Notes: generated from the sequence alone by a model not told the origin. DNA of 53,264 nt from an uncultured Verrucomicrobiota bacterium (GCA_903953565.1 CAJBKE010000063.1:1-53264); one strand, 5' to 3'. Positions 23,774-31,331 are shown, numbered from the stretch's first letter. Numbers and translations: made by a program.

Positions 23774-24406
23774 TCACCAGCCCTCGATGCGGATGGCGAT
23801 GTTTTGGTCGAGCGTGTTGAGCCGGTCTTGCAGGCAAGCCAGCGCGGCGAGGCTGCCGGCCTCGACGTTGTCACGCCACGGGCCGTGCCATTCGCCTTCC
23901 TCGAAAACCAGATTGGCCAATGGCTCGTGGGCCGGAGCACCGCGGCCGTCATCGAGCGGCAAACCGCTCAGTAGACGGTGCGCGATGACCGATGGACATT
24001 GGTTGCTCTCCCACCACATTTCCCACTTCGTGAAGTCGGAGCCGGTGATCGGGCGGGAGAGGAATTGCTCCCATGTCTCATCCTCGGGTTCGCCGATGTG
24101 CCTGAGACAGAAACGGCGCACGGCCCGAGGATCATCGATGTCCACGCATTCGAACTGGCCGAGATATTCGAGCAAGGAGAGCGGGTCGGGCGGGAGCCGC
24201 GGATCGCCGATAGACAGCAGATACGGAGGGCCCTTGCCGTTCTCAACGGCGATGGCACTCAGGATCAGCCGCGGGTTGCGCGGGGTGGCGAGATAAGGCT
24301 GATTCGCCCGGACACAAACGTCGCGCACCACCCGGGCAAAGGAATCGGACACGAGGCACGAGCCCGCGGCCAATCCGCAGAGGGAGAGGAAGTCCCGGCG
24401 TCGCAT
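23774..24406 (-). CDS. Tat-signal exported hypothetical protein
   Basis: This 210-aa protein begins MRRRDFLSLCGLAAGSCLV, a twin-arginine signal (RRRDF) with a hydrophobic stretch and small residues, so it is probably exported folded. The rest is soluble, rich in Trp, Pro and Asp/Glu, with no motif I recognise. It ends with LQDRLNTLDQNIAIRIEGW. It starts 4 nt after the stop of the upstream lipoprotein gene and is probably co-transcribed with it. Function unknown. Confidence 0.75.
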   Translation of the reverse strand: MRRRDFLSLCGLAAGSCLVSDSFARVVRDVCVRANQPYLATPRNPRLILSAIAVENGKGPPYLLSIGDPRLPPDPLSLLEYLGQFECVDIDDPRAVRRFCLRHIGEPEDETWEQFLSRPITGSDFTKWEMWWESNQCPSVIAHRLLSGLPLDDGRGAPAHEPLANLVFEEGEWHGPWRDNVEAGSLAALACLQDRLNTLDQNIAIRIEGW

Positions 24407-24410
24407 GGGG

Positions 24411-24773
24411 TCAGTTGACGGCCAGGCGTTTCATCGCGCCGGGGATGCGGAAGAGGACGCGCGATGGGATGCGATCGCCGGGATACCAAATCTTTTGCTC
24501 CCAGCCGGAGGTATCGGGAGTGCTGGCACGCATGATGATCGGGCTGAAACCCCGCGCGAAGTCCGCCGTCCAATTGCCGGAACGGGTCGAATTGACCACG
24601 AGCTCCACCGGCGTCGTGCCGATGTATTCGCCATTCAGCTCGATGACCAAACCCGAGGGCCAACTGCGGATGTCGATTGTCTTGACCGGATCCGCCGCCC
24701 TCACCTCGGGCTCGGGCGCCGTAGCGCAACCGGCGATGAGTATGAGGGACAAAAGGAGAAGAAGCCTTGTCAT
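24411..24773 (-). CDS. Small lipoprotein with PEGA-like fold
   Basis: This 120-aa protein has a lipoprotein signal (MTRLLLLLSLILIAGC, lipobox IAGC). A PEGA-like segment (IDIRSWPSGLVIELNGEYIGTTPVELVV) follows, then a C-terminal part ending PGAMKRLAVN. The ATG at 24773 gives the best signal peptide; an in-frame start at 24803 is less likely. The Tat-exported gene follows after 4 nt. The same C-terminal decapeptide is encoded at 31755-31786 in what looks like a decayed copy. Confidence 0.8.
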   Translation of the reverse strand: MTRLLLLLSLILIAGCATAPEPEVRAADPVKTIDIRSWPSGLVIELNGEYIGTTPVELVVNSTRSGNWTADFARGFSPIIMRASTPDTSGWEQKIWYPGDRIPSRVLFRIPGAMKRLAVN

Positions 24774-24815
24774 GACAGCAGGGAGCATGGAGCGGGGAGC
24801 CAAGAGCCTGAAGGG

Positions 24816-24902
24816 GTTTGTGTGTCATAGATCACAACCCGTGCAAAACAAATGCTTTAGCCACAGCCGACCGCAGGGAGACAGACAACTCGAAGAGTTG
24901 AG
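24816..24902 (-). promoter_or_regulatory. Recurrent upstream element, copy e (degenerate)
   Basis: The minus strand carries TATGACACACAAAC (24829-24816) about 43 nt before the lipoprotein start, with CTCTTCGAGTTGTCTGT further upstream (about 24899-24883), a block also present in copy d. No clear GC hairpin lies between them. Confidence 0.35.
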
Positions 24903-24931
24903 CGCAGCGGTCAAATTAACGCGGATGAACA

Positions 24932-25047
24932 CGGATAAAAGTCCGGGCGGCGGCGCCGAACGGGCTGAGAGGAGTGCTCATGCCCGGCGACCCCGGGCAA
25001 TCGCGGTGGTCCGTCAAAATACCGGGAAGTTTGCGGAGAGCGCGGGG
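24932..25047. repeat. 116-nt dispersed repeat, copy 1
   Basis: This is nearly identical and gap-free to 26861-26976 (offset 1929 nt). It starts CGGATAAAAGTCCGG, includes GCTCATGCCCGGCGACCCC and ends GAGAGCGCGGGG. The upstream ACGCGGATGAACACGGATAA motif is a dispersed repeat also seen at about 21877. It abuts the 3' end of the KilA-N gene. Confidence 0.9.
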
Positions 25048-25053
25048 CTTTTC

Positions 25054-25884
25054 TTATTTAGGCTTTCCTCCTCCACGAAGTCTTGGAGCGTAGTCCTCGG
25101 CTGTGAGCAATTTCATCTGCTCGATGGCGATTTTGTTCAGGCGCGCGAGGCGCTGGGGCTGGCTCAATCCTTCGCCGATGAAGACGGCATTGAGATTTTC
25201 CAGATTTGACAGGCAAACCAGTTGGGCGCCGGTGGCCTGGTCGCGGATGTTACCTTTGTCTTTCGGGTGCGCGGCGCGCCACTGGGCGGCGGTCTGTCCG
25301 AAAAGGGCCATGTTGAGCACGTCGGCTTCGTTGGCATAGACGAGGTTGGTCTGGGCTTTGCTCAACTCGGGCGGAATGAGGTGAGTCTGGATGGCGTCGG
25401 TGTGGATGCGGTAGTTGATCCGCGCGAGGTTGCGGCGGATGTCCCAGCCGAGCGTCTGACGCTCCTGCTCCTTGAGGCGCTGGAATTCCTTGATGAGGTA
25501 GAGTTTGAACTCGACGGAGATCCACGAGGCGAACTCGAGGGCGATGTCGAGGTGCGCATAGGTGCCTCCGTAGCGTCCGGCTTTGGACTGGATGCCGATG
25601 GCGCCGGTGCGCTCGATCCATTGCTTGGGCGTGAGGGTAAAGCTGTTGAGTCCGGCCACTTTTTTAATCCCGTCGAATTCGACGGGATTAAAACCGGGGT
25701 TATTGATCTGCTCCCAGATACCGAGGAACTCGATGGTGTTGCGGTTGCGCAACCAGTTGCGAATCAAGTCGTCACTGGCTTCCGGATTGCGGTATCGGGC
25801 GATGTCGGTGAGGCAGACATAGTCGTGCCCCTCGACTCCGGTGAGGCGGACTTCGCGGGAGAGAACTTCTATTTTCTTGCTCAT
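25054..25884 (-). CDS. KilA-N domain DNA-binding protein
   Basis: This 276-aa protein has the KilA-N pattern across residues about 15-140: VCLTDIARY, IRNWLRNRNTIEFLGIWEQ, GLNSFTLTPKQWIERTGAIG, AGRYGGTYAHLDIALEFASWIS and LIKEFQRLKEQE. A C-terminal domain follows with RIHTDAIQTHLIPPELS and a conserved end (QRLARLNKIAIEQMKLLTAEDY). These proteins are DNA-binding regulators shared by large viruses, phages and bacterial chromosomes. It has no phage neighbours but a Bro-N gene lies 1.6 kb away. A perfect 32-nt palindrome lies within its coding sequence near residue 69. Element copy f lies about 125 nt upstream. Confidence 0.88.
   Translation of the reverse strand: MSKKIEVLSREVRLTGVEGHDYVCLTDIARYRNPEASDDLIRNWLRNRNTIEFLGIWEQINNPGFNPVEFDGIKKVAGLNSFTLTPKQWIERTGAIGIQSKAGRYGGTYAHLDIALEFASWISVEFKLYLIKEFQRLKEQERQTLGWDIRRNLARINYRIHTDAIQTHLIPPELSKAQTNLVYANEADVLNMALFGQTAAQWRAAHPKDKGNIRDQATGAQLVCLSNLENLNAVFIGEGLSQPQRLARLNKIAIEQMKLLTAEDYAPRLRGGGKPK
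25662..25693. repeat. Perfect 32-nt palindrome in the KilA-N gene
   Basis: The arms are TTTTAATCCCGTCGAA and its exact complement, centred on GAATTC with no loop. It encodes F-N-P-V-E-F-D-G-I-K in the DNA-binding domain. A palindrome of this length is not expected by chance in a window of this size. Confidence 0.95.
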
Positions 25885-26006
25885 GGTTTGGGCGGATTTT
25901 GGAGGAAGCGACGGGAGGCTTATTCGAACATCGGGCGGGAAGGATGCGGATGGTGCGAGGGAAAGTATTCCCAGATTGCTGAAGGGTGGCCAGCCGCTTC
26001 AGAGAG

Positions 26007-26043
26007 CTTTGTGCGTCATAGGCGGCAAAGCCGCTGTGACGAG
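26007..26043 (-). promoter_or_regulatory. Recurrent upstream element, copy f
   Basis: On the minus strand: GTCACA, a perfect hairpin GCGGC-TTT-GCCGC (26034-26022), then TATGACGCACAAAG (26020-26007) and CTCTCTGAAGCGGCTGGCCA. It shows the best match to copy b, including the downstream GAAGCGGCT block. It lies upstream of the KilA-N gene. Confidence 0.5.
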
Positions 26044-26106
26044 TGCCTTGTGACTTGTGGCGAGAGACGGAGCAGCTCTTAAGGAGGCACGGAGCACGTG
26101 GAGGAC

Positions 26107-26135
26107 TTGACATGGTTTGTATTACAATTAGTGTA
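26107..26135 (+). promoter_or_regulatory. Candidate promoter of the toxin-antitoxin pair
   Basis: TTGACA (26107-26112) is followed after 17 nt by AGTGTA (26130-26135), just before the antitoxin ATG at 26142. The AT-rich spacer with TTGTATTAC..GTGTAGCAA is weakly symmetrical and could be the antitoxin operator. The -10 match is poor. Confidence 0.45.
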
Positions 26136-26141
26136 GCAATC

Positions 26142-26399
26142 ATGACATCAACCTCGACGACCCTGCAGGTGCGCCTACCACAGGCACTGCGCGACAGCGC
26201 TTCTTCCGCTCTGGAGGAAATGGGCCTCGATCTGCCCACCGCTGTGCGACTCTACCTGACCAAGGTGGCAAAGACTCGCCGCATCCCCTTCCCGCTCGAG
26301 GCTGAACCGCTCGCCGAGGTGGTGGAAGTGGACCGTGCCACGCAAGCGCGGATGGATCGCATCGCGAAGAACTGGAAGAAGACCAAGAACCGGCGGTGA
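26142..26399 (+). CDS. RelB/DinJ-type antitoxin
   Basis: This 85-aa protein has a ribbon-helix-helix N terminus: TLQVRLPQALRDSASSALEEMGLDLPTAVRLYLTKVAKTRRIPFPLE, the RelB/DinJ antitoxin pattern, followed by a helical toxin-binding tail (VEVDRATQARMDRIAKNW). It should bind and neutralise the downstream toxin and repress the shared promoter. The ATG at 26142 follows a TTGACA promoter; the reading frame is open further upstream but without family similarity. Its TGA overlaps the toxin ATG by one nt (TGATG). Confidence 0.85.
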   Translation: MTSTSTTLQVRLPQALRDSASSALEEMGLDLPTAVRLYLTKVAKTRRIPFPLEAEPLAEVVEVDRATQARMDRIAKNWKKTKNRR

Positions 26400-26773
26400 T
26401 GGTTTTTATCTCCGCGCAAATCCGGCGGAAGGAATTCGGTCGCAAAGTTCCCGCGGAGGATTTGCCGGTCATCACCCGTTCGGCCCGCGCAGCCTTGGGT
26501 GTTCCCATCGCGGCGCGTGGTCTTCCCCCGCATACCCAACTGATCAAGGCTTATGCCACATCCAAGCGTGGGCCCAAACGAATCGTGTATCTCCTGGCCG
26601 TTGAGGACGGGGACATGTTCCTGCTTTTTTATCGCGGCAAGAATGATGCCATCGGAAGGAATGCCAGCATGAGCAATCCAGCATTCCGTGCGGCGCTGGA
26701 TAAATATCTCGCACTGCTCGAAGCAGACATCGCGGACGGAGCCATCGAGGAACTCGTGGCGACCGATGACTGA
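26399..26773 (+). CDS. Putative toxin partner of the RelB-type antitoxin
   Basis: This 124-aa protein is encoded immediately after the antitoxin with a TGATG overlap, the normal arrangement of type II toxin-antitoxin pairs. It has a basic N-terminal half and a conserved-looking core RIVYLLAVEDGDMFLLFYRGKNDAIGRNASMSNPAF, consistent with a small RelE/HigB-like beta-sheet toxin, though the match is not strong enough to name the family. If RelE-like it would be an mRNase acting at the ribosome (inferred). Confidence 0.65.
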   Translation: MVFISAQIRRKEFGRKVPAEDLPVITRSARAALGVPIAARGLPPHTQLIKAYATSKRGPKRIVYLLAVEDGDMFLLFYRGKNDAIGRNASMSNPAFRAALDKYLALLEADIADGAIEELVATDD

Positions 26774-27158
26774 GGTGCGGGTTGGCAGACGTCAGTTTCC
26801 AGAGAGCGGAGAAAGAACAGCCACAGCCGAATGCTTAGCCACGGATGAAGAGGATTGACGCGGATAAAAGTCCGGTCGGCGGCGCCGAACGGACTGGGAG
26901 GAGTGCTCATGCCCGGCGACCCCGGGCAATCGCGTTTGTCCGTCAAAATACCGGGAAGGTTGCGGAGAGCGCGGGGGGCGGAGTGTTCTGTGGATAGACG
27001 TCAGTGGGCCGTTGTCAGGTGGAGGTTTGCAGTCGGAGCAAAGGAACTCTCACACAGATCTGTATCACTCGCGGATTCCGCAACTTCTGTCACTGTCGAC
27101 TCGCCGCCTACCTCAAAGCCGGCGAACTCAACCTGCAGGCCGCGCGCCTCTTACCCAA
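26774..27158. other. Gene-free stretch with repeat copy 2
   Basis: This 385-nt stretch contains the second copy of the 116-nt repeat (26861-26976) and low-complexity GTCAGT-type words. A short open frame encoding LAAYLKAGELNLQAARLLPN ends at 27162, just at the dehydrogenase start. It may be the tail of a lost gene, but nothing identifies it. Confidence 0.5.
26861..26976. repeat. 116-nt dispersed repeat, copy 2
   Basis: Direct copy of 24932-25047 without indels and with only a few mismatches. The two copies bracket the KilA-N gene and the toxin-antitoxin pair. They could mediate deletion or duplication of the 1.9-kb segment by recombination. Confidence 0.9.
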
Positions 27159-28097
27159 TTGAAACGTCGAGAAACCAAAATATTCGTTCCGGAGACCGCC
27201 TACCACCACGTGTTTGAGGCGCTACCCGAGGGGATGAGTCTGGTTGCCACACCAGAACCCGATGTGGAATTCGCTGTCTTGGGAATGCACCACGCAGAGC
27301 AATTGCCGGCGTTGCTTGCCGCCTTGCCAGAGCTGCAGGCCGTGCAGTCACTCAATGCGGGTGTCGACTGGTTGCTGCCCCATTTGCCGGAGGGCGTGGC
27401 GGTTTACAATGCGAGCGGAGTGCACGATGCCGCCGTTTCTGAATGGGTGGTGGCGGTGCTGCTGGCCATGCGCCGCCGACTGCCGGACATGCTGGAACTC
27501 CAGCGGCGTGGTGAGTGGGACGTGAACCTGAATGATGTCACGGCCACGGGGCCATCGGCCGTCGGACCCATCGACACATTCGAGGGGGGCACGGTGCTGA
27601 TCATTGGTTACGGTTCGATCGGACGGGCGGTCGCGGCGCGGCTGGCACCTTTCGGCATTCGCGTGTTCGGAATTGCGCAGCACCGGCGGGCGGACGCCGA
27701 GCCGATGGAAGCCCTGCCCGGGCGATTGGCCGAAGCGGACGCCGTGGTCCTGCTGCTCCCGCTCACTCCGGCGACGGAGCATATGGTCGATGCTGATTTT
27801 CTTGCGCGGATGAAACCGGGTTCGATTCTCGTGAACGCGGCGCGCGGCCGGTTGGTTGATACAGAGGCGCTGCTTGCTGCGCTCCATCGGCGACGAATCC
27901 GCGCGGCCCTAGACGTGACCGACCCCGAACCGCTTCCGCAGGGACATCCTCTGTGGCAGGCACCCAATGTTATGATCACGCCCCATGTGGCCGGCGCTGT
28001 GGAGAGCTGGCGGCTGCGCGCGTATCGTTTTGCCAACGAGCAGGCCCGCAGTTTCGCTGCGGGCGCGCCGCTGAAAAACATCGTTTCGAGATGTTGA
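27159..28097 (+). CDS. D-isomer-specific 2-hydroxyacid dehydrogenase
   Basis: This about 312-aa protein has a Rossmann NAD-binding motif GYGSIGRAVA (about residues 150-159) and the family's catalytic set: AARGRLVD (Arg), DPEPLPQGHPLW (Glu region) and ITPHVAG (His). It should reduce a 2-keto acid or oxidise a D-2-hydroxy acid with NAD(P) in the cytoplasm; the substrate is not evident. The start is uncertain: TTG 27159 places TKIFVPE at the usual N-terminal strand, but no good ribosome-binding site is seen and the frame is open back to 27012. The cyclase gene follows after 52 nt on the same strand. Confidence 0.82.
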   Translation: MKRRETKIFVPETAYHHVFEALPEGMSLVATPEPDVEFAVLGMHHAEQLPALLAALPELQAVQSLNAGVDWLLPHLPEGVAVYNASGVHDAAVSEWVVAVLLAMRRRLPDMLELQRRGEWDVNLNDVTATGPSAVGPIDTFEGGTVLIIGYGSIGRAVAARLAPFGIRVFGIAQHRRADAEPMEALPGRLAEADAVVLLLPLTPATEHMVDADFLARMKPGSILVNAARGRLVDTEALLAALHRRRIRAALDVTDPEPLPQGHPLWQAPNVMITPHVAGAVESWRLRAYRFANEQARSFAAGAPLKNIVSRC

Positions 28098-28149
28098 AAA
28101 AACCATAACGAGGGAACGACATGGCACGAGTCCTCAAGAACAAATCACT

Positions 28150-28932
28150 ATGACACATCTTCTCGCTTCTTTCTTGGACGAGTTGAATGCCGGCAGCATA
28201 CGCATCGTCGATCTGACGCACTCGCTATCGCCCGAGTTTCCAACCTTGGTGTTGCCTCCTGAGTTTGGTCAGGTCTGGCCGTTCAAGTTGGAGACGATTT
28301 GCAAATACGACCAAGCTGGACCTGCTTGGTATTGGAATAACTTTTCGTGCGGTGAGCACACTGGCACGCACTTCGACGCGCCTGCCCATTGGATCACAGG
28401 CAAGGATCATCCCGGAAACACAGTGGATACCATCGAGTGCAAGAACTTCATTGCCCCGGCTGCCGTGGTGGATGCCAGTGGCGAGGTGGCAGAGGATCCG
28501 GATTGGCTGTTGACCGTGGAGTTCCTCGAACAGTGGGAAGCCAAGAATGGGCGCATCCAAGCCGGAGCGTGGCTTGTGTTCCGCACTGACTGGTCCAAAC
28601 GCATCAGTGACCCGGCTTCTTTCCTCAACCTGAAGGAAGACGGCGCCCATACTCCGGGCCCGACGCAGGCGGTGGTGGAATGGCTGATCCACGAGCGCGA
28701 CGTTCATGGTTTTGCGGTCGAGACGATCAACACGGACGCGGGCCAATCTTACAAATGGCCGGTTCCTTACCCCTGCCACACCCTGATGCACGGCGCGAAC
28801 CGGTATGGTCTCCAATGCCTGAGGAATCTCGACCAACTGCCCCCGACCGGCGCATTGATCCTCTCAGCGCCTCTGAAGATCAAGGGTGGTTCAGGTAGTC
28901 CGCTGCGGGTGCTCGCGCTGGTGCCGAACTAA
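28150..28932 (+). CDS. Cyclase family protein (kynurenine formamidase-like hydrolase)
   Basis: This 260-aa protein has the cyclase-family metal motif HTGTHFDAPAHW (about residues 77-88) after an N-terminal IVDLTHSLSPEFP strand. A later AVETINTDAG and HTLMHGANRYGLQCLRNLDQLPPTGALIL pattern is typical of the fold. Members are zinc-dependent amide or lactone hydrolases, such as arylformamidase and isatin hydrolase. The substrate here cannot be told from sequence. It follows the 2-hydroxyacid dehydrogenase by 52 nt and may act in the same catabolic step series. Confidence 0.88.
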   Translation: MTHLLASFLDELNAGSIRIVDLTHSLSPEFPTLVLPPEFGQVWPFKLETICKYDQAGPAWYWNNFSCGEHTGTHFDAPAHWITGKDHPGNTVDTIECKNFIAPAAVVDASGEVAEDPDWLLTVEFLEQWEAKNGRIQAGAWLVFRTDWSKRISDPASFLNLKEDGAHTPGPTQAVVEWLIHERDVHGFAVETINTDAGQSYKWPVPYPCHTLMHGANRYGLQCLRNLDQLPPTGALILSAPLKIKGGSGSPLRVLALVPN

Positions 28933-29141
28933 GCCATCGCCGAAGACAGCGTGAGGCGGAGCCGAGGGCAAACGAAGAGCTTACAGACTATGCGAGAGTC
29001 GCAAGGTCGGGCGCTTGGACATAGATAAGCCTCTTGCCTCAGGGCGGGTGCGGCAAAGCGGTTTGCGGGCAAAGGCCTATGGGCGGAACACCCCAGCACC
29101 CAGACCTTTGACGGTCCGCTTTCCGGCCATACCTTCCATTC

Positions 29142-29573
29142 ATGGAAAGCATCATCCCTCTTTTTATCGGCGGTGTTTGCGGAACATTGGTTATGACAAC
29201 CTTCCTGCTCGTTCCGCGTTGGATGGGCTTGGGAAAAATCGATGTTATGCCGGCCGTGGGCTCGCTGATCCTCCATCGCGAGCAAAACGTTTTTACGACC
29301 GGGTTACTGCTGCACCTCGGCATGGGGATGACCTTCGCTTTTATCTACGCCGCTTTCCTCGGGCTTTCCCGATTGCCGTTCAACGCCATGACCGGCGCCA
29401 TGCTCGGCACTATTCACGGTGTGATCGTCATGTTGCTGGTTGCCATCGCGATCATGGAGCACCATCCGGTCGCCCGCTACCACGAGAAGGGTCTCTCGAC
29501 CGGGATTTCCCAGCTCGTCGCCCACATTCTCTATGGCCTGACCGTCGGCACGGTCGTGGACATCATGCACTGA
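29142..29573 (+). CDS. Small multi-span membrane protein
   Basis: This 143-aa protein has about four hydrophobic segments (residues about 3-22, 48-72, 80-105, 120-142) with Gly and small residues in the helices. A His-rich loop EHHPVARYHEK lies between the third and fourth. No family is recognised. It is an inner-membrane protein of unknown function, standing alone with 209 nt of non-coding sequence before it. Confidence 0.75.
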   Translation: MESIIPLFIGGVCGTLVMTTFLLVPRWMGLGKIDVMPAVGSLILHREQNVFTTGLLLHLGMGMTFAFIYAAFLGLSRLPFNAMTGAMLGTIHGVIVMLLVAIAIMEHHPVARYHEKGLSTGISQLVAHILYGLTVGTVVDIMH

Positions 29574-29784
29574 AATACCCGCAACGCGCCGCGAGCCACG
29601 GGTTGTATGCGCAGGAAACCGCTCACCATTTGGTGAAACTGTCCCGGCTAAGAGGTAAAAAGTGCGAAGGTTTGAAAGTGGGAACTGAAACACCGACGAA
29701 ACTACCTCCTGAGCCGTAAGACAGGCCCCAGCCAAACACCGGTTGCGGGGTTGCGGGCGGCGGGCGGCGGGCGGCGGAGATAAG

Positions 29785-30021
29785 ATGGCGATCATGTTCG
29801 ATTGGTCCGATTGCAGAGGGGTGACGACCTCGCCGGATACGGTGAGCGGGGCTTTTGTATTCCGCGGAACCCGTGTGCCGGTGAAGGCGCTCTTCGAAAA
29901 TCTGGAGGACGGCGCCACCGTTGATGACTTCATCCAGTGGTTCCCCGGTGTGAGCCGCGAACAAGTCGATGCGGTGCTGGAGTTTACCGCACACAGTCTT
30001 GAACCCGCCGTGGCGGGATGA
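29785..30021 (+). CDS. DUF433 antitoxin-like protein
   Basis: This 78-aa protein matches DUF433: GAFVFRGTRVPVKALFENLEDGATVDDFIQWFPGVSREQVDAVLEF, a winged-helix-like fold usually found as antitoxin beside DUF5615 PIN-like toxins. The ATG at 29785 has GGAG at proper spacing; ATG 29794 is an alternative. Its stop overlaps an ATG in the normal way, but the partner toxin behind it is broken, so this is probably an orphan antitoxin. A (GGGCGGC)n tract precedes the gene (about 29755-29777). Confidence 0.85.
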   Translation: MAIMFDWSDCRGVTTSPDTVSGAFVFRGTRVPVKALFENLEDGATVDDFIQWFPGVSREQVDAVLEFTAHSLEPAVAG

Positions 30022-30251
30022 AGATTGAGCCGCCTGCGGCGGAGTAACGAGTGACGGGTGAAAAGTGACAAGTTACGAACCAGGAAACCACGGACCAAAA
30101 CCTGCGCTACCAGCAAAACCTGAAGGACCGCACAATCGCTGTCGTTGTTCTTATGAGCGCCTCGTGGCCGAGGATAGCCCAGCAGACCGACAAGGTTGTT
30201 GATGCGATCAAAGCGCTCGGAACAGGCGATTACGTCGAAGTTGAGATCTGA
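30018..30251 (+). pseudogene. Remnant of a DUF5615 PIN-like toxin
   Basis: The toxin ATG (30018) overlaps the antitoxin stop (ATGA) and begins M-K-I like intact DUF5615 genes, then stops after nine codons. Repetitive filler (GTAACGAGTGACGGG...) follows. From 30093 an open frame of 52 codons encodes the expected C-terminal half: YQQNLKDRTIAVVVL, then KVVDAIKALGTGDYVEVEI to a stop at 30249. The N-terminal half with the catalytic acidic residues has been lost, so the toxin is inactive. Confidence 0.7.
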
Positions 30252-30501
30252 GCAGGCTCTCGCGGCTCAACGTTCCCCGATCTCAGTCGCCAGATTCTGG
30301 GACCGCCAAGGGCGGAGACGTCGGTGGAGGGGTGAAACCTGAGTTTGAGTTGGAGTGAAGCAGATCCAAGAAACTCTCACGGGTCTCCTTTGCTGGCTTA
30401 CGGCGGGACAAGGGGTGCCGGAAGCCAATGCAGGCTGGGAAAGCAAAGGGCCTTGACGGTGAGGCAGAAACTTGTTGAGATTGCGTCTCAATCGCAAAGC
30501 C

Positions 30502-31251
30502 ATGCAAATCTCTTCAAAGCTCACCGCCCTCGTTGCAACCGCCTTTTTAACAACATTTTGCGAGATGTCGGAGGCTGGGCGCCGGTTCACCTACGTCTAC
30601 GAGGCTAAGGTGGCCAAAAAGGGCGAGATCGAGTTGGAGAATTGGGTGACTTGGAAGTCGGGGCCGAACGACCAGAACGGCTTCGATTTCCGCCACGAGA
30701 TCGAATACGGCGTGACCGACCGTTTCCAGTTGGCGCTTTACGTTGCGGACTGGCAGGTCGCGGACAACGCGGCGAGCTACCAAAACACGGCGCTCGAGGC
30801 GATCTACCAGCTCACCGATCCGTCGAAGGCCTTCCTCGGATCCGCGCTCTACGGTGAAGTGAAACTCGGCGACCAGCAGTTCAAGCTGGAGACGAAGGGA
30901 ATCCTGCAAAAGAACATCGGTCCGCTCGTGCTCGCCTACAACGCGACGCTCGAAGCGGAATGGGAGGGCGCGAACCTCCAGAGCCTCGATGAGAATTACG
31001 GAAAGCTGGAGCAAAGCGCGGGCGCGAGTTGGAAGTTTTCGGACAACATCAAGGTGGGCGGCGAATTCCAACAAAAGTTTTACCTGAAAGAGAGTTGGTC
31101 GGTGCCCACGCAGAACGTGGTTTATGCCGGCCCGAACATCGCGCTCGAATACGGCCGCTATTTCGCGACTTTCACCGGAATGGTCCAGGCGACGGGCGTA
31201 TCGGGCCAGCCCGACTTCCAGCTGCGCACCATCTTCGGGGTGGAGTTTTAA
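30502..31251 (+). CDS. Outer-membrane beta-barrel-like protein
   Basis: This 249-aa protein has a signal peptide (residues 1-25, ending SEAG). Alternating polar/hydrophobic strands follow with many Tyr and Trp, and it ends in FQLRTIFGVEF with C-terminal Phe, the usual signal for outer-membrane insertion. Strand pairs such as DFRHEIEYGVTDRFQLALYVADW fit a small barrel. The ATG at 30502 gives the best signal peptide; the frame is open to 30472. The substrate or role is unknown. The 250 nt upstream hold no gene that I can support. Confidence 0.75.
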   Translation: MQISSKLTALVATAFLTTFCEMSEAGRRFTYVYEAKVAKKGEIELENWVTWKSGPNDQNGFDFRHEIEYGVTDRFQLALYVADWQVADNAASYQNTALEAIYQLTDPSKAFLGSALYGEVKLGDQQFKLETKGILQKNIGPLVLAYNATLEAEWEGANLQSLDENYGKLEQSAGASWKFSDNIKVGGEFQQKFYLKESWSVPTQNVVYAGPNIALEYGRYFATFTGMVQATGVSGQPDFQLRTIFGVEF

Positions 31252-31331
31252 AATCCCCACGCCTCGGCCGCCGGATGCTCTCATCCGCCGGCCGAAGAAG
31301 GCGTCACTTCTCACCATCGAACGTATCCTTT

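Noticed and set aside
22556-25884. Prophage
   Set aside because: Bro-N and KilA-N proteins alone are not enough. No capsid, tail, lysis, terminase or integrase gene was found.
27012-27158. Upstream extension of the 2-hydroxyacid dehydrogenase
   Set aside because: The extra 49 residues are Ser/Arg-rich with no family similarity, and the first strand of the fold begins after 27159.
28148-28160. Another copy of the TATGAC element at the cyclase start
   Set aside because: CTATGACACATC is the start codon region of the cyclase gene. There is no hairpin or pyrimidine tract and the CAAAG block is missing.
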